Shown in pieces: positions 17,128 through 26,406 of a DNA stretch of 64,000 nucleotides. The translations under genes were made by a program, and so were the position numbers. Numbering within the stretch: position 1 is the stretch's first letter; every line of letters begins with the position of its first letter. The notes below the pieces were generated by a model. The model was not told where the DNA came from and did not search any database. It saw only the letters and a list, made by a program, of their open reading frames with translations. The stretch lies in assembly GCA_934463425.1 (NCBI GenBank), contig CAKSJP010000010.1, positions 1 to 64,000 of the forward strand, given 5' to 3'. The DNA comes from an uncultured Ruminococcus sp. (GTDB lineage: Bacteria > Bacillota > Clostridia > Oscillospirales > Ruminococcaceae).

Positions 17128-17598
17128 ATGAGTGAAAAAATTTATAATGTGGTGGATCTGGAAACCATCGAAAAGCTGGCGGATATCGTCACAGCGAAGG
17201 ATCTGGGCGAGATCACCATTGCGGACGGCGAAAAAGTCATTACTGTAAAGGGCAAAAAGTGCCCGCCGCCCATGCCGCCTATGGGCGCTCCGGTGATGCC
17301 TGCGGTTCCGGCAGCAGCTCCGGCTGCTCCGGCAGAAACGCCGGCAGCTCCGAAAGCCCCGGCAGGCAAAGCTATCAAGGCACCGCTGGTGGGCACATTT
17401 TATGCTGCCCCCTCTCCGGATCAGCCGCCGTTCGTACAGGTGGGCGACACCGTGAAAAAGGGCGACGTTGTGCTCATTATCGAGTCCATGAAGCTGATGA
17501 ACGAGGTCACCAGCGATGTGGACGGCGTAGTACAGGAAATTCTTGTGAAAAACGGCGATGCGGTAGAATATGACCAGCCGCTGATGATTCTTGCGTAA
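17128..17598 (+). CDS. accB: Biotin carboxyl carrier protein of acetyl-CoA carboxylase
   Basis: The 156-residue protein has an N-terminal helical region, a Pro/Ala-rich linker (about residues 46-80) and a biotinyl domain with the biotin lysine K122 in ESMKLMNE. The usual motif is EAMKMMNE, so the variation is slight. It carries CO2 between AccC and AccDA, both encoded downstream. Confidence 0.94.
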   Translation: MSEKIYNVVDLETIEKLADIVTAKDLGEITIADGEKVITVKGKKCPPPMPPMGAPVMPAVPAAAPAAPAETPAAPKAPAGKAIKAPLVGTFYAAPSPDQPPFVQVGDTVKKGDVVLIIESMKLMNEVTSDVDGVVQEILVKNGDAVEYDQPLMILA

Positions 17599-17610
17599 AG
17601 GAGTGCAGAT

Positions 17611-18048
17611 ATGGCAGAGGTATTGTTGAATCAGGAACAGATCAAAGAGATCATCCCTCACCGCGACCCGTTTCTCCTCATTGACGAGGTGCTGGAAATG
17701 GAAGTGGGCAAGCGCGTTGTGGCACGGAAATATATCAAGGCAGACGACTTTTGGTTTCGGGGACATTTTCCGGAAAAGCCGGTAACGCCCGGCGTACTGA
17801 TGGTCGAAATGCTGGCACAGGCAGGTGCGGTCTGCATTCTGTCCCAGCCGGAATTCAAGGGCAAGATCGCACTCTTCGCCGGGATTGACAAGGCGAAGTT
17901 CCGCCGTCAGGTCGTACCGGGCGATGTGCTGGATCTGGAAGTCGAGATCATTGCGCAGCGCGGCCCTATGGGTGTCGGCAAGGCGATCGCCAGCGTAGAC
18001 GGCAAGCGCGCCGTGACCTGTGAGATCAAGTTCGCAGTGGAGCAGTAA
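17611..18048 (+). CDS. fabZ: 3-hydroxyacyl-ACP dehydratase
   Basis: The 145-residue hotdog-fold dehydratase has its catalytic H52 and E66 in GHFPEKPVTPGVLMVEMLAQ, and an N-terminal IPHRDPFLLIDEV. It lies between accB and accC, as in many Firmicutes fab operons. Confidence 0.95.
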   Translation: MAEVLLNQEQIKEIIPHRDPFLLIDEVLEMEVGKRVVARKYIKADDFWFRGHFPEKPVTPGVLMVEMLAQAGAVCILSQPEFKGKIALFAGIDKAKFRRQVVPGDVLDLEVEIIAQRGPMGVGKAIASVDGKRAVTCEIKFAVEQ

Positions 18049-18060
18049 GGCGGCGCAGAG

Positions 18061-19431
18061 ATGTTTAAGAAGGTTTTAATTGCAAATCGCGGCGAGATCG
18101 CCGTGCGCATCATTCGTGCCTGCCGTGAAGCAGGCCTCCAGTGCGTGACGGTCTATTCCACGGCAGATAAAACGGCGCTGCACGCAGAGATCGCCGACGA
18201 GTCGGTCTGCATCGGGCCGCCGTCGGTACAGGAGAGCTATCTGAATAGGAATGCGCTCATTTCCGCCTGCCAGAACACCGGCGCAGAAGCACTGCACCCC
18301 GGCTTCGGTTTTCTCTCCGAGAGCGCAGAGTTCGCGCAGCTGTGTATCGACAACGGCATCACCTTTATCGGCCCGTCTCCGGCATCTATCTCGATGCTGG
18401 GGGACAAGGCGCGCGCCAAAGAGACCATGAAGGCTGCCGGCGTGCCGGTCATCCCCGGCTCTGACGGCGCTGTGACCTCTGTGGAGGAGGCAAAGCGCAT
18501 CGCCGCAGAGATCGGCTATCCGGTACTGGTAAAGGCATCTGCCGGCGGCGGCGGACGCGGTATCCGCCGGATCGACCGGGAGGATCAGCTGGAAGAGCAG
18601 ATGTCCGTGGCAAAGGAAGAGGCAAAGCTGTTCTTCGGCAACGATGAGGTCTATCTGGAAAAGCTGATCGTCGGCCCGCACCATGTGGAGATCCAGATCA
18701 TCGCCGACCAGATGGGCAACACCGTGGCACTGGGCGAACGTGACTGCAGCATGCAGCGCCGCAACCAGAAAGTTCTGGAAGAAAGCCCCAGCCCGCTGAT
18801 GACACCGGAGCTGCGGAAGGCCATGCAGGAAGCGGCTGTCCGCGCTGCAAAGGCGTGCGGCTATTATAATGCCGGAACCATCGAGTTCCTGGTGGATGAC
18901 GACCGGAACTTCTACTTTATGGAAATGAACACCCGTATCCAGGTGGAGCACCCGGTCACCGAGTGGGTCACCGGCGTGGATCTGGTACAGACCCAGCTGC
19001 TGGTGGCACAGGGCGAGCCCCTGCCGTTCACCCAGGAGGATATCGAGGTGCGCGGTCACGCCATCGAGTGCCGCATCAACGCGGAAAATCCGGAACAGGG
19101 CTTTCGTCCCTCGCCGGGCAAGATCCGCTCGCTGCACATCCCCGGCGGCCCGGGCATCCGGGTGGACAGCGCCGTATACCAGGGCTATACCATTCCGCCC
19201 TATTATGATTCCATGATCGCAAAGCTGATCGTCCACGCCCCCACCCGGAGCCAGGCGATCATGAAAATGCGCTGGGCACTGGCGGAATTTATCGTGGACG
19301 GCATCGACTCCAACATTGATTTTCAGCTGCGGCTCATCAAGAATAAGGATTTTGAAGCCGGTACATATGACAACACTTTTTTGGAAAAATTCCTTGCGGA
19401 TTCCAAGGACAATCAGAACAACGGAAAGTAA
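18061..19431 (+). CDS. accC: Biotin carboxylase subunit of acetyl-CoA carboxylase
   Basis: The 456-residue ATP-grasp enzyme carboxylates biotin on AccB. It has the N-terminal KVLIANRGEIAVRIIRA, the glycine-rich ATP loop ASAGGGGRGIR, and the catalytic segment FMEMNTRIQVEHPVTE. The ribosome site is weak (GCAGAG close to the ATG), and the gene follows fabZ by 12 bases. Confidence 0.95.
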   Translation: MFKKVLIANRGEIAVRIIRACREAGLQCVTVYSTADKTALHAEIADESVCIGPPSVQESYLNRNALISACQNTGAEALHPGFGFLSESAEFAQLCIDNGITFIGPSPASISMLGDKARAKETMKAAGVPVIPGSDGAVTSVEEAKRIAAEIGYPVLVKASAGGGGRGIRRIDREDQLEEQMSVAKEEAKLFFGNDEVYLEKLIVGPHHVEIQIIADQMGNTVALGERDCSMQRRNQKVLEESPSPLMTPELRKAMQEAAVRAAKACGYYNAGTIEFLVDDDRNFYFMEMNTRIQVEHPVTEWVTGVDLVQTQLLVAQGEPLPFTQEDIEVRGHAIECRINAENPEQGFRPSPGKIRSLHIPGGPGIRVDSAVYQGYTIPPYYDSMIAKLIVHAPTRSQAIMKMRWALAEFIVDGIDSNIDFQLRLIKNKDFEAGTYDNTFLEKFLADSKDNQNNGK

Positions 19432-19446
19432 GGTGAGAATGTAACC

Positions 19447-20307
19447 ATGGCATTGGAAGAACTGTTTAAAAATGTCACCAAGCGCTTTAATGACGATGCG
19501 CCGGAGGAACACGAGCCGGTGTTTAAGTGCCCTCGCTGCCAGCAGGCCACCCCGGAGAGCAAATTCCAGGAGCTGAATAAGGTCTGCCCGCACTGCAACT
19601 ATCATGCGCGGCTGACTGCGGCAGAGCGGATGCGTCTCACCGCAGACAGCGGCTCCTTTGTGGAATATGACGCTGCCATGCACAGCGCAGATCCCCTGGA
19701 CTTTCCGGGCTATGCCAAAAAGGTGGAGTCGCTCCAGACCATGACCGGGCTGAAGGATGCCGTCATCACCGGAGAATGCACCATCAAAGGCTCTCGCGCT
19801 GTCATCATCGTCATGGATTCTCATTTCATGATGGCATCTATGGGCAGCGTTGTGGGCGAAAAGATCACACGCGCCTTTGAAACGGCAACGGAAAAGGGAC
19901 TGCCGGTGGTGGCATTCACTGCATCCGGCGGTGCCAGAATGCAGGAGGGCATCATCTCCCTCATGCAGATGGCAAAGACCTCAGCAGCCGTGGCGAAGCA
20001 CAGCGATGCCGGACTGCTGTACCTGACGGTCATGACAGACCCCACCACCGGCGGTGTCACTGCGTCGTTTGCGTCTCTGGGAGACATCATCCTGGCAGAG
20101 CCGAAGGTACTCATCGGCTTCGCCGGCAGACGTGTCATTGAGGGCACCATCCGCCAGCGGCTGCCCGATAATTTTCAGCTGGCAGAATTTTTGCAGGAAA
20201 AGGGCTTCGTGGACATGATCGTGGAGCGCCGCAGCATGCGCAGTACACTGTCGCATCTGCTGAAGCTCCACGGCTATGACCGGGAACAGGAAGCAGGAGG
20301 TGCGTGA
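19447..20307 (+). CDS. accD: Acetyl-CoA carboxylase carboxyltransferase subunit beta
   Basis: The 286-residue crotonase-fold subunit has an N-terminal four-cysteine zinc ribbon (CPRC near residue 30 and CPHC near residue 49). The core [15 protein letters not shown] and [17 protein letters not shown] bind acyl-CoA. Its stop codon lies next to the accA start. Confidence 0.95.
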   Translation: MALEELFKNVTKRFNDDAPEEHEPVFKCPRCQQATPESKFQELNKVCPHCNYHARLTAAERMRLTADSGSFVEYDAAMHSADPLDFPGYAKKVESLQTMTGLKDAVITGECTIKGSRAVIIVMDSHFMMASMGSVVGEKITRAFETATEKGLPVVAFTASGGARMQEGIISLMQMAKTSAAVAKHSDAGLLYLTVMTDPTTGGVTASFASLGDIILAEPKVLIGFAGRRVIEGTIRQRLPDNFQLAEFLQEKGFVDMIVERRSMRSTLSHLLKLHGYDREQEAGGA

Positions 20308-20309
20308 CA

Positions 20310-21128
20310 ATGGAACAACAGCAGCAGCGCCGGACGGCGTGGGAACGCCAGCTCCTGATCCGGGACAAAAACCGCCCCACCGTCCGGGACTATATCCCGC
20401 GGATCTTTACGGATTTCTATGAGATGCACGGCGACCGCGGCTTCGGCGACGACGGCGCGATCATCGGCGGCATCGGCAGACTGAACGGCATCCCCGTCAC
20501 CATTCTGGCACAGGTAAAGGGCAGAAATCTCCGGGAGAATAAGGCGTCCAATTTCGCGATGCCGCACCCGGAGGGCTACCGCAAGGCACTCCGCCTGGCG
20601 CACCAGGCAGAAAAGTTTCACCGTCCGGTGATCTGCCTGATCGATACGCCGGGTGCATTCTGCGGTGTCGAGGCGGAGGAGCGCGGCCAGGGCGAGGCGA
20701 TCGCCCGGAACATCGCCGAGTTCATGATGCTGAAAACACCGGTGATCTCCGTGGTGCTGGGCGAAGCCGGAAGCGGCGGCGCACTGGCGCTGGGCGTGTG
20801 CGATGAACTGGCTATGCTGGAGAACGCCCTCTACTCCGTGATCTCTCCCCGCGGCGCAGCGTCCATCCTCTGGAAGGATGCTTCCAGAGAGCAGGAGGCA
20901 TGCGAGGTCATGCAGATCACCGCAGAGGATATGGTGCGGTTTGGCGTGGCAGAAGCCATCATTCCGGAGCCGGAAGCAGGCGCGCAGGGCGATATAGACA
21001 AAATCTCGGCAAATATCAAGGAATATTTGGTGAAAACAACAACAGAAAAATTACAAAAAGATATTGACGTTTTGCAAAAAGAACGGTATACTAAGTTTAG
21101 GAAAATCGGCGTGTTTGAAGAGGACTGA
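20310..21128 (+). CDS. accA: Acetyl-CoA carboxylase carboxyltransferase subunit alpha
   Basis: The 272-residue subunit pairs with AccD to transfer the carboxyl group to acetyl-CoA. The motifs RDYIPRIFTDFYEMHGDR, GRNLRENKASNFAMPHPEG and GEAGSGGALALGVCDEL are typical. AGGAGG (20295-20300) favours the ATG at 20310; a GTG at 20304 overlapping the accD stop is only 3 bases from it. Confidence 0.94.
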   Translation: MEQQQQRRTAWERQLLIRDKNRPTVRDYIPRIFTDFYEMHGDRGFGDDGAIIGGIGRLNGIPVTILAQVKGRNLRENKASNFAMPHPEGYRKALRLAHQAEKFHRPVICLIDTPGAFCGVEAEERGQGEAIARNIAEFMMLKTPVISVVLGEAGSGGALALGVCDELAMLENALYSVISPRGAASILWKDASREQEACEVMQITAEDMVRFGVAEAIIPEPEAGAQGDIDKISANIKEYLVKTTTEKLQKDIDVLQKERYTKFRKIGVFEED

Positions 21129-21214
21129 AAAACATGCTGATTTGGAGAGCCGAAAAGCTCTGACGCCGTCTTTCCTGTGAAGGGCGCAACATCAATTTTT
21201 GGAGGAAGAAAAAA

Positions 21215-21454
21215 ATGGCAAGAGAAGAAATTTTTGACAAGCTGAAGGAACTGGTCGTAGATCAGCTGGGCGTTGAAGAAGACGAAGTAACCATGGAAGC
21301 TACCATGCAGGATGACCTGGGCGCAGATTCTCTGGATCTGGTTGACCTGGTAATGTCTGTCGAAGAAGAGTTTGGCGTAAAGGTTGCTGACGAAGATCTG
21401 GAAAGCATCAAGACTGTCGGCGATATCGTAAACTATATCGAAGAAAGAGCATAA
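21215..21454 (+). CDS. acpP: Acyl carrier protein
   Basis: The 79-residue acidic helical protein has its phosphopantetheine serine S39 in [13 protein letters not shown]. It is the last gene of the fab cluster, 86 bases after accA, with a strong GGAGG. In many related clusters acpP follows fabH, so its terminal position is a rearrangement. Confidence 0.96.
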   Translation: MAREEIFDKLKELVVDQLGVEEDEVTMEATMQDDLGADSLDLVDLVMSVEEEFGVKVADEDLESIKTVGDIVNYIEERA

Positions 21455-21484
21455 GCTGCTATTTCGTCCAAGCGAAAAAGTCAG

Positions 21485-21518
21485 AGCCGGAGCAGAAAAA
21501 ATCTGTTCCGGCTTTTTG
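21485..21518 (+). terminator. Intrinsic terminator of the fab/acc operon
   Basis: AGCCGGAGCAGA and TCTGTTCCGGCT form a 12-bp stem (one G-T pair) followed by TTTTT. Confidence 0.93.
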
Positions 21519-21533
21519 TATTTTGGAAAATCG

Positions 21534-21562
21534 TTGACTTTTCCGCTGAAATCGGTTATAAT
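21534..21562 (+). promoter_or_regulatory. Promoter of the glycan export operon
   Basis: TTGACT (21534-21539), 17 bases, TATAAT (21557-21562), about 75 bases before the Wzm-type gene. No terminator is seen until 32182, so this may drive nine genes. Confidence 0.88.
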
Positions 21563-21636
21563 AAAATGTATGTGTACTTTGTACAATCACTTTCAATCGG
21601 GTCTGTCTGGATGCAGACCCCGGACAGGATGTTTCT

Positions 21637-22413
21637 ATGAAAATTTGCAAAGAAATCTATCAGTACCGCCAGATGATCTTTAGTCTGGTGAAGAAAGATC
21701 TGCGCGGCAGATACAAGGGCTCTGTGCTGGGCTTTCTGTGGACGTTTATCAATCCGCTGATGCAGCTGGTGGTATACACCTTTGTGTTCACCTATATCAT
21801 GAAGGCAGGCATCGACAAGTATTATCTGTACTTGTTCGTGGCGCTGATCCCGTGGATCTTTTTCTCTTCCGCCATTACCGGCGGTTCCAGCTCCATTGTG
21901 GCGCAGAAGGATCTCATCAAGAAGATCTACTTCCCGCGGGAGGTCATCCCCATCTCCTATGTGACCAGCTGCTTTGTCAACATGCTGCTGTGCTTTCTCA
22001 TTATTTTCCCGGTGATGGTGATCTCCGGCATTCCGCTGAACCCCCTGGCGCTGCTGTGCCTGCCGGTGGTGATGGTGGTGGAATACTTCCTGGCACTGGG
22101 CATGGCGATGCTCTCTTCGGCGATCACGGTATACTTCCGTGACTTAGAGCACATTCTGGGCATCATCACCATGGTGTGGATGTACATGACGCCCATCTTC
22201 TATTCCATCGACATGATCCCGGAAAAGCTGCGGTTCGTGTATCACATCAACCCCATGTCCTCCGTCATCAGCTGCTACCGGGATGTGCTGTACTATGCAC
22301 AGGTGCCGGATCTGACCAGTCTGGCAGAGGCAGTGGCGCTGGGCGCGCTGTTCCTGGTATTGGGCATGCTGGTATTCGGAAAACTGAAAAAGGGCTTCGC
22401 GGAGGAATTGTAA
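21637..22413 (+). CDS. Polysaccharide ABC transporter permease (Wzm/TagG type)
   Basis: The 258-residue ABC-2 type permease has about six membrane segments. The N-terminal LVKKDLRGRYKGSVLGFLW and the central PREVIPISYV and YFRDLEHILGIITMVWMYMT motifs are characteristic of exporters for O-antigen or teichoic acid chains. It works with the ATPase encoded directly after it (the stop abuts the next ATG) to flip lipid-linked glycan across the membrane. Confidence 0.9.
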   Translation: MKICKEIYQYRQMIFSLVKKDLRGRYKGSVLGFLWTFINPLMQLVVYTFVFTYIMKAGIDKYYLYLFVALIPWIFFSSAITGGSSSIVAQKDLIKKIYFPREVIPISYVTSCFVNMLLCFLIIFPVMVISGIPLNPLALLCLPVVMVVEYFLALGMAMLSSAITVYFRDLEHILGIITMVWMYMTPIFYSIDMIPEKLRFVYHINPMSSVISCYRDVLYYAQVPDLTSLAEAVALGALFLVLGMLVFGKLKKGFAEEL

Positions 22414-23766
22414 ATGGCAGCAGAGAGCAAACAGGAAAATGCGATCATCGTAGACCATGTGAAAAAACATTTCAAGGTCTTTCTGGATAAGGGACAGAGC
22501 TTTAAAGAACGGCTTCTGTTCCGCAAGCGGCGGCGCTATGAAAACCGCCAGGTGCTCCGGGATATTTCCTTTACGGTAAAACGGGGCGAAGCCGTGGGCC
22601 TCATCGGACACAACGGCTGCGGCAAGAGCACCACGCTGAAGCTGCTGACGCGGATCCTCTATCCCGACAGCGGCTCTATCACCATCAAAGGCCGGGTGTC
22701 CAGCCTGATCGAACTGGGCGCAGGCTTTCACCCGGACATGAGCGGCAGAGAGAATATCTACACCAACGCCTCGATCTTCGGACTGAGCAAAAAGGAGATC
22801 GATGCCCGGCTGCAAACCATCATCGACTTTTCAGAGCTGGAGCCGTTTATTGACAATCCCGTGCGGACATATTCCTCGGGTATGTATATGCGCCTTGCCT
22901 TTTCCGTCGCCATTAACGTGGATGCAGATGTGCTGCTCATCGACGAGATCCTGGGCGTAGGCGATGTCAACTTCCAGGCGAAGTGCTTCCAGAAGCTGCA
23001 GGAGATCAAGGCAGAGGGAACGACCATCGTGATCGTCTCCCACTCCATGGGACAGATCGAGCAGATCTGTGACCGCTGCATCTGGATCGAGGACGGGCTC
23101 ATCAAGGAAGAGGGCATCCCGAAGTATGTGGACGAGCATTACCTCTCCGAGATGGAACAGCTTCGCCTGGCACGGGAAGAAGCCGAGCACCAGAAGGAGC
23201 AGGCGCGCAGCGTCGAGAACAGCGGAAGCACAGCGGCAGCCCCGGAGGATGCCGCCGATCCGGAAGCGCTCTCCCGGGAGAAGCTGCCGGCATTCTGTGA
23301 AAAGTCCGCCGTGCGGCTGGGGACGGGACAGGTGCAGTTCACCGATGCGGTGCTGCTCTCCGCGTCCGGCGAGACCCAGTATGTGTTCCGCACCGGGGAT
23401 GAGATCACCCTGCGGCTGAAATATCACTGTGCCGATCCGGAAAAAACGCCAAAGGGCAACTTTGGCTACGGCATCTTCCGGGAGGACAGCGTGCACTGCT
23501 ACGGCACAAATGTGGAGATCGAGTCGGACTCCTGGGTGTCGCTGCAAAAGGATGGGGAGATCATGGTGCGGTTCCAAAATCACCTGCTGCCGGGGAGATA
23601 TTTCCTGGATGTGGCGGTGCATGCGCCGGACGGAACATATTATGACGACATTCGCCGGATCCAGGCGTTTGCCGTAACGTCGGAGCACCGGGATATCGGT
23701 GTCTGCCGGCTGGAATCGCAGTGGTTTGTGGATGGAAAGGCGCTGGAGCGCCGGACAGGAGAATGA
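22414..23766 (+). CDS. Polysaccharide ABC transporter ATPase with Wzt-like C-terminal domain
   Basis: The 450-residue protein has Walker A GHNGCGKST (about residues 66-74), signature YSSGMYMRLAFSVA and Walker B VLLIDEILGVGD. After the ATPase (about residue 255), a charged, coiled region leads to a roughly 150-residue C-terminal domain of the Wzt type (IEIESDSWVSL, LPGRYFLDVAVH). In Wzt proteins this domain recognises a terminal modification of the glycan. The following FkbM methyltransferase could supply such a cap; that link is inference. Confidence 0.9.
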   Translation: MAAESKQENAIIVDHVKKHFKVFLDKGQSFKERLLFRKRRRYENRQVLRDISFTVKRGEAVGLIGHNGCGKSTTLKLLTRILYPDSGSITIKGRVSSLIELGAGFHPDMSGRENIYTNASIFGLSKKEIDARLQTIIDFSELEPFIDNPVRTYSSGMYMRLAFSVAINVDADVLLIDEILGVGDVNFQAKCFQKLQEIKAEGTTIVIVSHSMGQIEQICDRCIWIEDGLIKEEGIPKYVDEHYLSEMEQLRLAREEAEHQKEQARSVENSGSTAAAPEDAADPEALSREKLPAFCEKSAVRLGTGQVQFTDAVLLSASGETQYVFRTGDEITLRLKYHCADPEKTPKGNFGYGIFREDSVHCYGTNVEIESDSWVSLQKDGEIMVRFQNHLLPGRYFLDVAVHAPDGTYYDDIRRIQAFAVTSEHRDIGVCRLESQWFVDGKALERRTGE

Positions 23767-23774
23767 GGTAAGCC

Positions 23775-24758
23775 ATGAGTGAGATTGTGAAAAAGGGATT
23801 TTTCCGCCGCTGTCTGTATCGCATGAGCGGGGCATATCTGCTGGAGCAGCATATCCAGCAGCTGGAACAGCGCGCAGCGCAGGCGGAAGCACAGGTACAG
23901 GCATTGCAGAAGCGCACCGACCACCTGGAATGCCATTCTGAGGCGCAGGATGCCCACCGGAATGCCATCGATGCACAGCTGCGCCAGACGGCGGCACAGG
24001 CCGAACAGGTGCATACGCGTCTGGAAAAGGCAGAAGACTGCCTGGTACAAGCCGGGATGCTGCGCACGGAGCTGCAGCTGTTCAATAAGAAAAGCTACTC
24101 CCAGGCAGGAGAGGACGCCATCCTCATGTACATCTTCGTGATGCTGGGCGTACCCCTTTCCCAGTGTACTTATCTGGATCTGGGGGCAAACCACCCCTGT
24201 GATATGAGCAACACCTGGTTTTTCTATCAGCAGGGCGCACGGGGCATCCTGGTGGATGCCAACCCGAAGCTAGCGGAAGAACTGCGCCGGGCGAGACCGG
24301 AGGACAAGGTCATCAACGCCTGCGTCGGCCCGGTGTCCGGTGAGACCCTGGACTTTCATGTGCTCAGTGCAGACGGCTTGTCCGCGCCGGGCGATGTCTC
24401 TGAGGTGCTCCGTGCCAATCCGGCTGTGCGCGTGCTGGAGACCATCCCCATGCAGACCGTCGCCGTCAATGACCTGATGGAACAGCTGGGCGGCGCGCCG
24501 AAGATCCTGAACCTGGATATCGAGGGTATGGAGATGGAGATCCTCCGGAGCATCGATTTTGCAAAATACCGCCCTGCTGCCATGATCATTGAAATGATCC
24601 CCTATGCCAAGCAGCTGGTGGCAGGACAGAAAAACCAGGAGATCCTGCGGTTTATGGCAGAGAAGGGATATGTGGAATATGCCTTTACCGGCATCAACTC
24701 CATTTTCCTGGACAAGCAGTTTTATGAAGAAACCACCGGCGTAAAGCTGGATGATTAA
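23775..24758 (+). CDS. FkbM-family methyltransferase with N-terminal coiled coil
   Basis: The 327-residue protein has a Gln/Ala-rich heptad region (about residues 25-100) and then an FkbM domain: SYSQAGEDAIL, YLDLGANHP (SAM loop), ILVDANP and LNLDIEGMEMEIL. FkbM enzymes O-methylate sugars or carboxyls. Coupling to a coiled coil is reminiscent of chain-length or terminating proteins such as WbdD, where a coiled coil measures polymer length; that comparison is an inference from layout only. Confidence 0.85.
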   Translation: MSEIVKKGFFRRCLYRMSGAYLLEQHIQQLEQRAAQAEAQVQALQKRTDHLECHSEAQDAHRNAIDAQLRQTAAQAEQVHTRLEKAEDCLVQAGMLRTELQLFNKKSYSQAGEDAILMYIFVMLGVPLSQCTYLDLGANHPCDMSNTWFFYQQGARGILVDANPKLAEELRRARPEDKVINACVGPVSGETLDFHVLSADGLSAPGDVSEVLRANPAVRVLETIPMQTVAVNDLMEQLGGAPKILNLDIEGMEMEILRSIDFAKYRPAAMIIEMIPYAKQLVAGQKNQEILRFMAEKGYVEYAFTGINSIFLDKQFYEETTGVKLDD

Positions 24759-24773
24759 AGGAGTGTCACACGA

Positions 24774-25265
24774 ATGAGTGTCAATGTAGAAGAGATCATG
24801 TCCGGGATCCGGGCAGAAATTCAGGAAAAGGGCTACAGCAGTGATATGCTGTCGTTTGCCGATGTGCCGGCAGATGCCGACGCCGGGATCTATGTGGAGC
24901 GCTTTGACGCAGACATGCTCCGGGGCAACGTGCAGTATGTCAGCGAACACCATCGGGTAGACCCCTATCGTCCGCTTTCCGGCAATCCCATCGCCGTCTT
25001 TTTCAAGAAGGTGCTGCGAAAGCTCATGAGCTTTTATGTAGAGCCATACGCCGCAGAACAGAGCAGCCTGAACGCCAATATCGCCCAGGCGGAACAGCAG
25101 GTAGAGCTGTACATTCGGGAATCCCGGATGCACAGCACCAAGGAGCTGCTGGAAAAGGTAGAGGCATTAGAGCTTCAGCAGAAAAACACCAAGATCGCTA
25201 TGGAGCAGATGCAGGCGCAGATCGCCGCACTCCAGGCGAAGCTGGGCGAGGAGGGCACCCGATGA
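24774..25265 (+). CDS. Coiled-coil protein of glycan locus, unknown function
   Basis: The 163-residue soluble protein's middle (PYRPLSGNPIAVFFKKVLR to KLMSFYVEPYAAEQSSLNAN) resembles a short domain seen in surface polysaccharide loci of clostridia, often fused to methyltransferases or glycosyltransferases. Residues 110-160 form a predicted coiled coil rich in Gln and Glu. The stop overlaps the next start by 4 bases (ATGA), so it is translationally coupled to the glycosyltransferase. No catalytic motif is seen. Confidence 0.75.
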   Translation: MSVNVEEIMSGIRAEIQEKGYSSDMLSFADVPADADAGIYVERFDADMLRGNVQYVSEHHRVDPYRPLSGNPIAVFFKKVLRKLMSFYVEPYAAEQSSLNANIAQAEQQVELYIRESRMHSTKELLEKVEALELQQKNTKIAMEQMQAQIAALQAKLGEEGTR

Positions 25266-26362
25266 AAGTATTGCAGGTGCTGCCGACGCTGGCAATGGGC
25301 GACGCCATCGGAAACGATGTCCGCGCCCTGGAAAAGGTCATCCGCGGCATGGGCTATCAGACCGGCATCTATGCCGAAGTCATTGACGGCAGACTGCCGG
25401 AGGGCACGGCGCAGCAGATCGAAAAGATGCCCCGGCTCTCCGGCGAGGACGTGATTCTGTATCACATGTCCACCGGTTCAGAGCTGAACTTCTCCCTGGA
25501 AAAATACCCCTGCCGGAAGCTTATGGTATTCCACAACATCACACCGCCCCGCTTTTTCAAGGGCTATAACGATGCGGCAATGGAATCGGCAGAATACGGC
25601 ATGCGCGGCCTCTGCCACCTGGCAGATAAGGTGGACGGCTGCATGGCGGACTCCGGCTATAATGCCGAGGTGCTCCGGGAGCTGAACTACCGCTGCCCCA
25701 TCACCGTCCGTCCGATCCTGATCCCCTTTGCAGATTATGCCAAAGAGCCGGACGCATCGGTCATGGAGCACTATCAGGATGACGGCTATACCAACTTCAT
25801 CTTCGTGGGACGCGTCGCGCCCAATAAGAAGCAGGAGGACGTGATCCGGGCATTCTATTGCTATAAGAAGTACTGCAACCCCAAGTCCCGTCTGTTCATC
25901 GTCGGCTCTTATAACGGCATGGAGCGGTATTATCACCGCCTGCGCCGCTATGTGGGCGCGCTGGAACTGGACAACGTGGTATTCACCGGGCACATTCCCT
26001 TTGCGCAGATCCTGGCATATTACCATCTGGCAGACCTGTTTCTGTGCATGAGCGACCACGAGGGCTTCTGCGTGCCGCTGGTAGAGGCGATGTACTTCAA
26101 TCTGCCTATTCTGGCATACGATTCGTCCGCCATTTCGGATACCCTGGGCGGCAGCGGCATTTTGCTGCCCACCAACGATCCCATGGAGGCGGCGCTGGCG
26201 GCAGACCGGGTGCTCCGCGATCCGGAGCTGCGCCGGGAGATCGTGGCAGAACAGCGCAGACGGCAGCAGAGCTTTGCGTATCAGGAGATCCGCAAAGTGT
26301 TCGAGGGACAACTGCAGCACTTTATCGATACCGTTCCGCCGGTTTCTAAAAAGCGGAAATAA
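25262..26362 (+). CDS. Family 4-like glycosyltransferase
   Basis: The 366-residue GT-B enzyme has the N-terminal MKVLQVLPTLAMGDAIGNDV, a central FIFVGRVAPNKKQEDVIRAF and the nucleotide-sugar EX7E motif in DHEGFCVPLVEAM. It transfers a sugar from an activated donor during assembly of the exported glycan; donor and acceptor cannot be told. It overlaps the upstream coiled-coil gene. Confidence 0.88.
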   Translation: MKVLQVLPTLAMGDAIGNDVRALEKVIRGMGYQTGIYAEVIDGRLPEGTAQQIEKMPRLSGEDVILYHMSTGSELNFSLEKYPCRKLMVFHNITPPRFFKGYNDAAMESAEYGMRGLCHLADKVDGCMADSGYNAEVLRELNYRCPITVRPILIPFADYAKEPDASVMEHYQDDGYTNFIFVGRVAPNKKQEDVIRAFYCYKKYCNPKSRLFIVGSYNGMERYYHRLRRYVGALELDNVVFTGHIPFAQILAYYHLADLFLCMSDHEGFCVPLVEAMYFNLPILAYDSSAISDTLGGSGILLPTNDPMEAALAADRVLRDPELRREIVAEQRRRQQSFAYQEIRKVFEGQLQHFIDTVPPVSKKRK

Positions 26363-26406
26363 GCGGTGACACCGCATCAGGCACATTGGCAGGAGGTTTT
26401 AGCATC

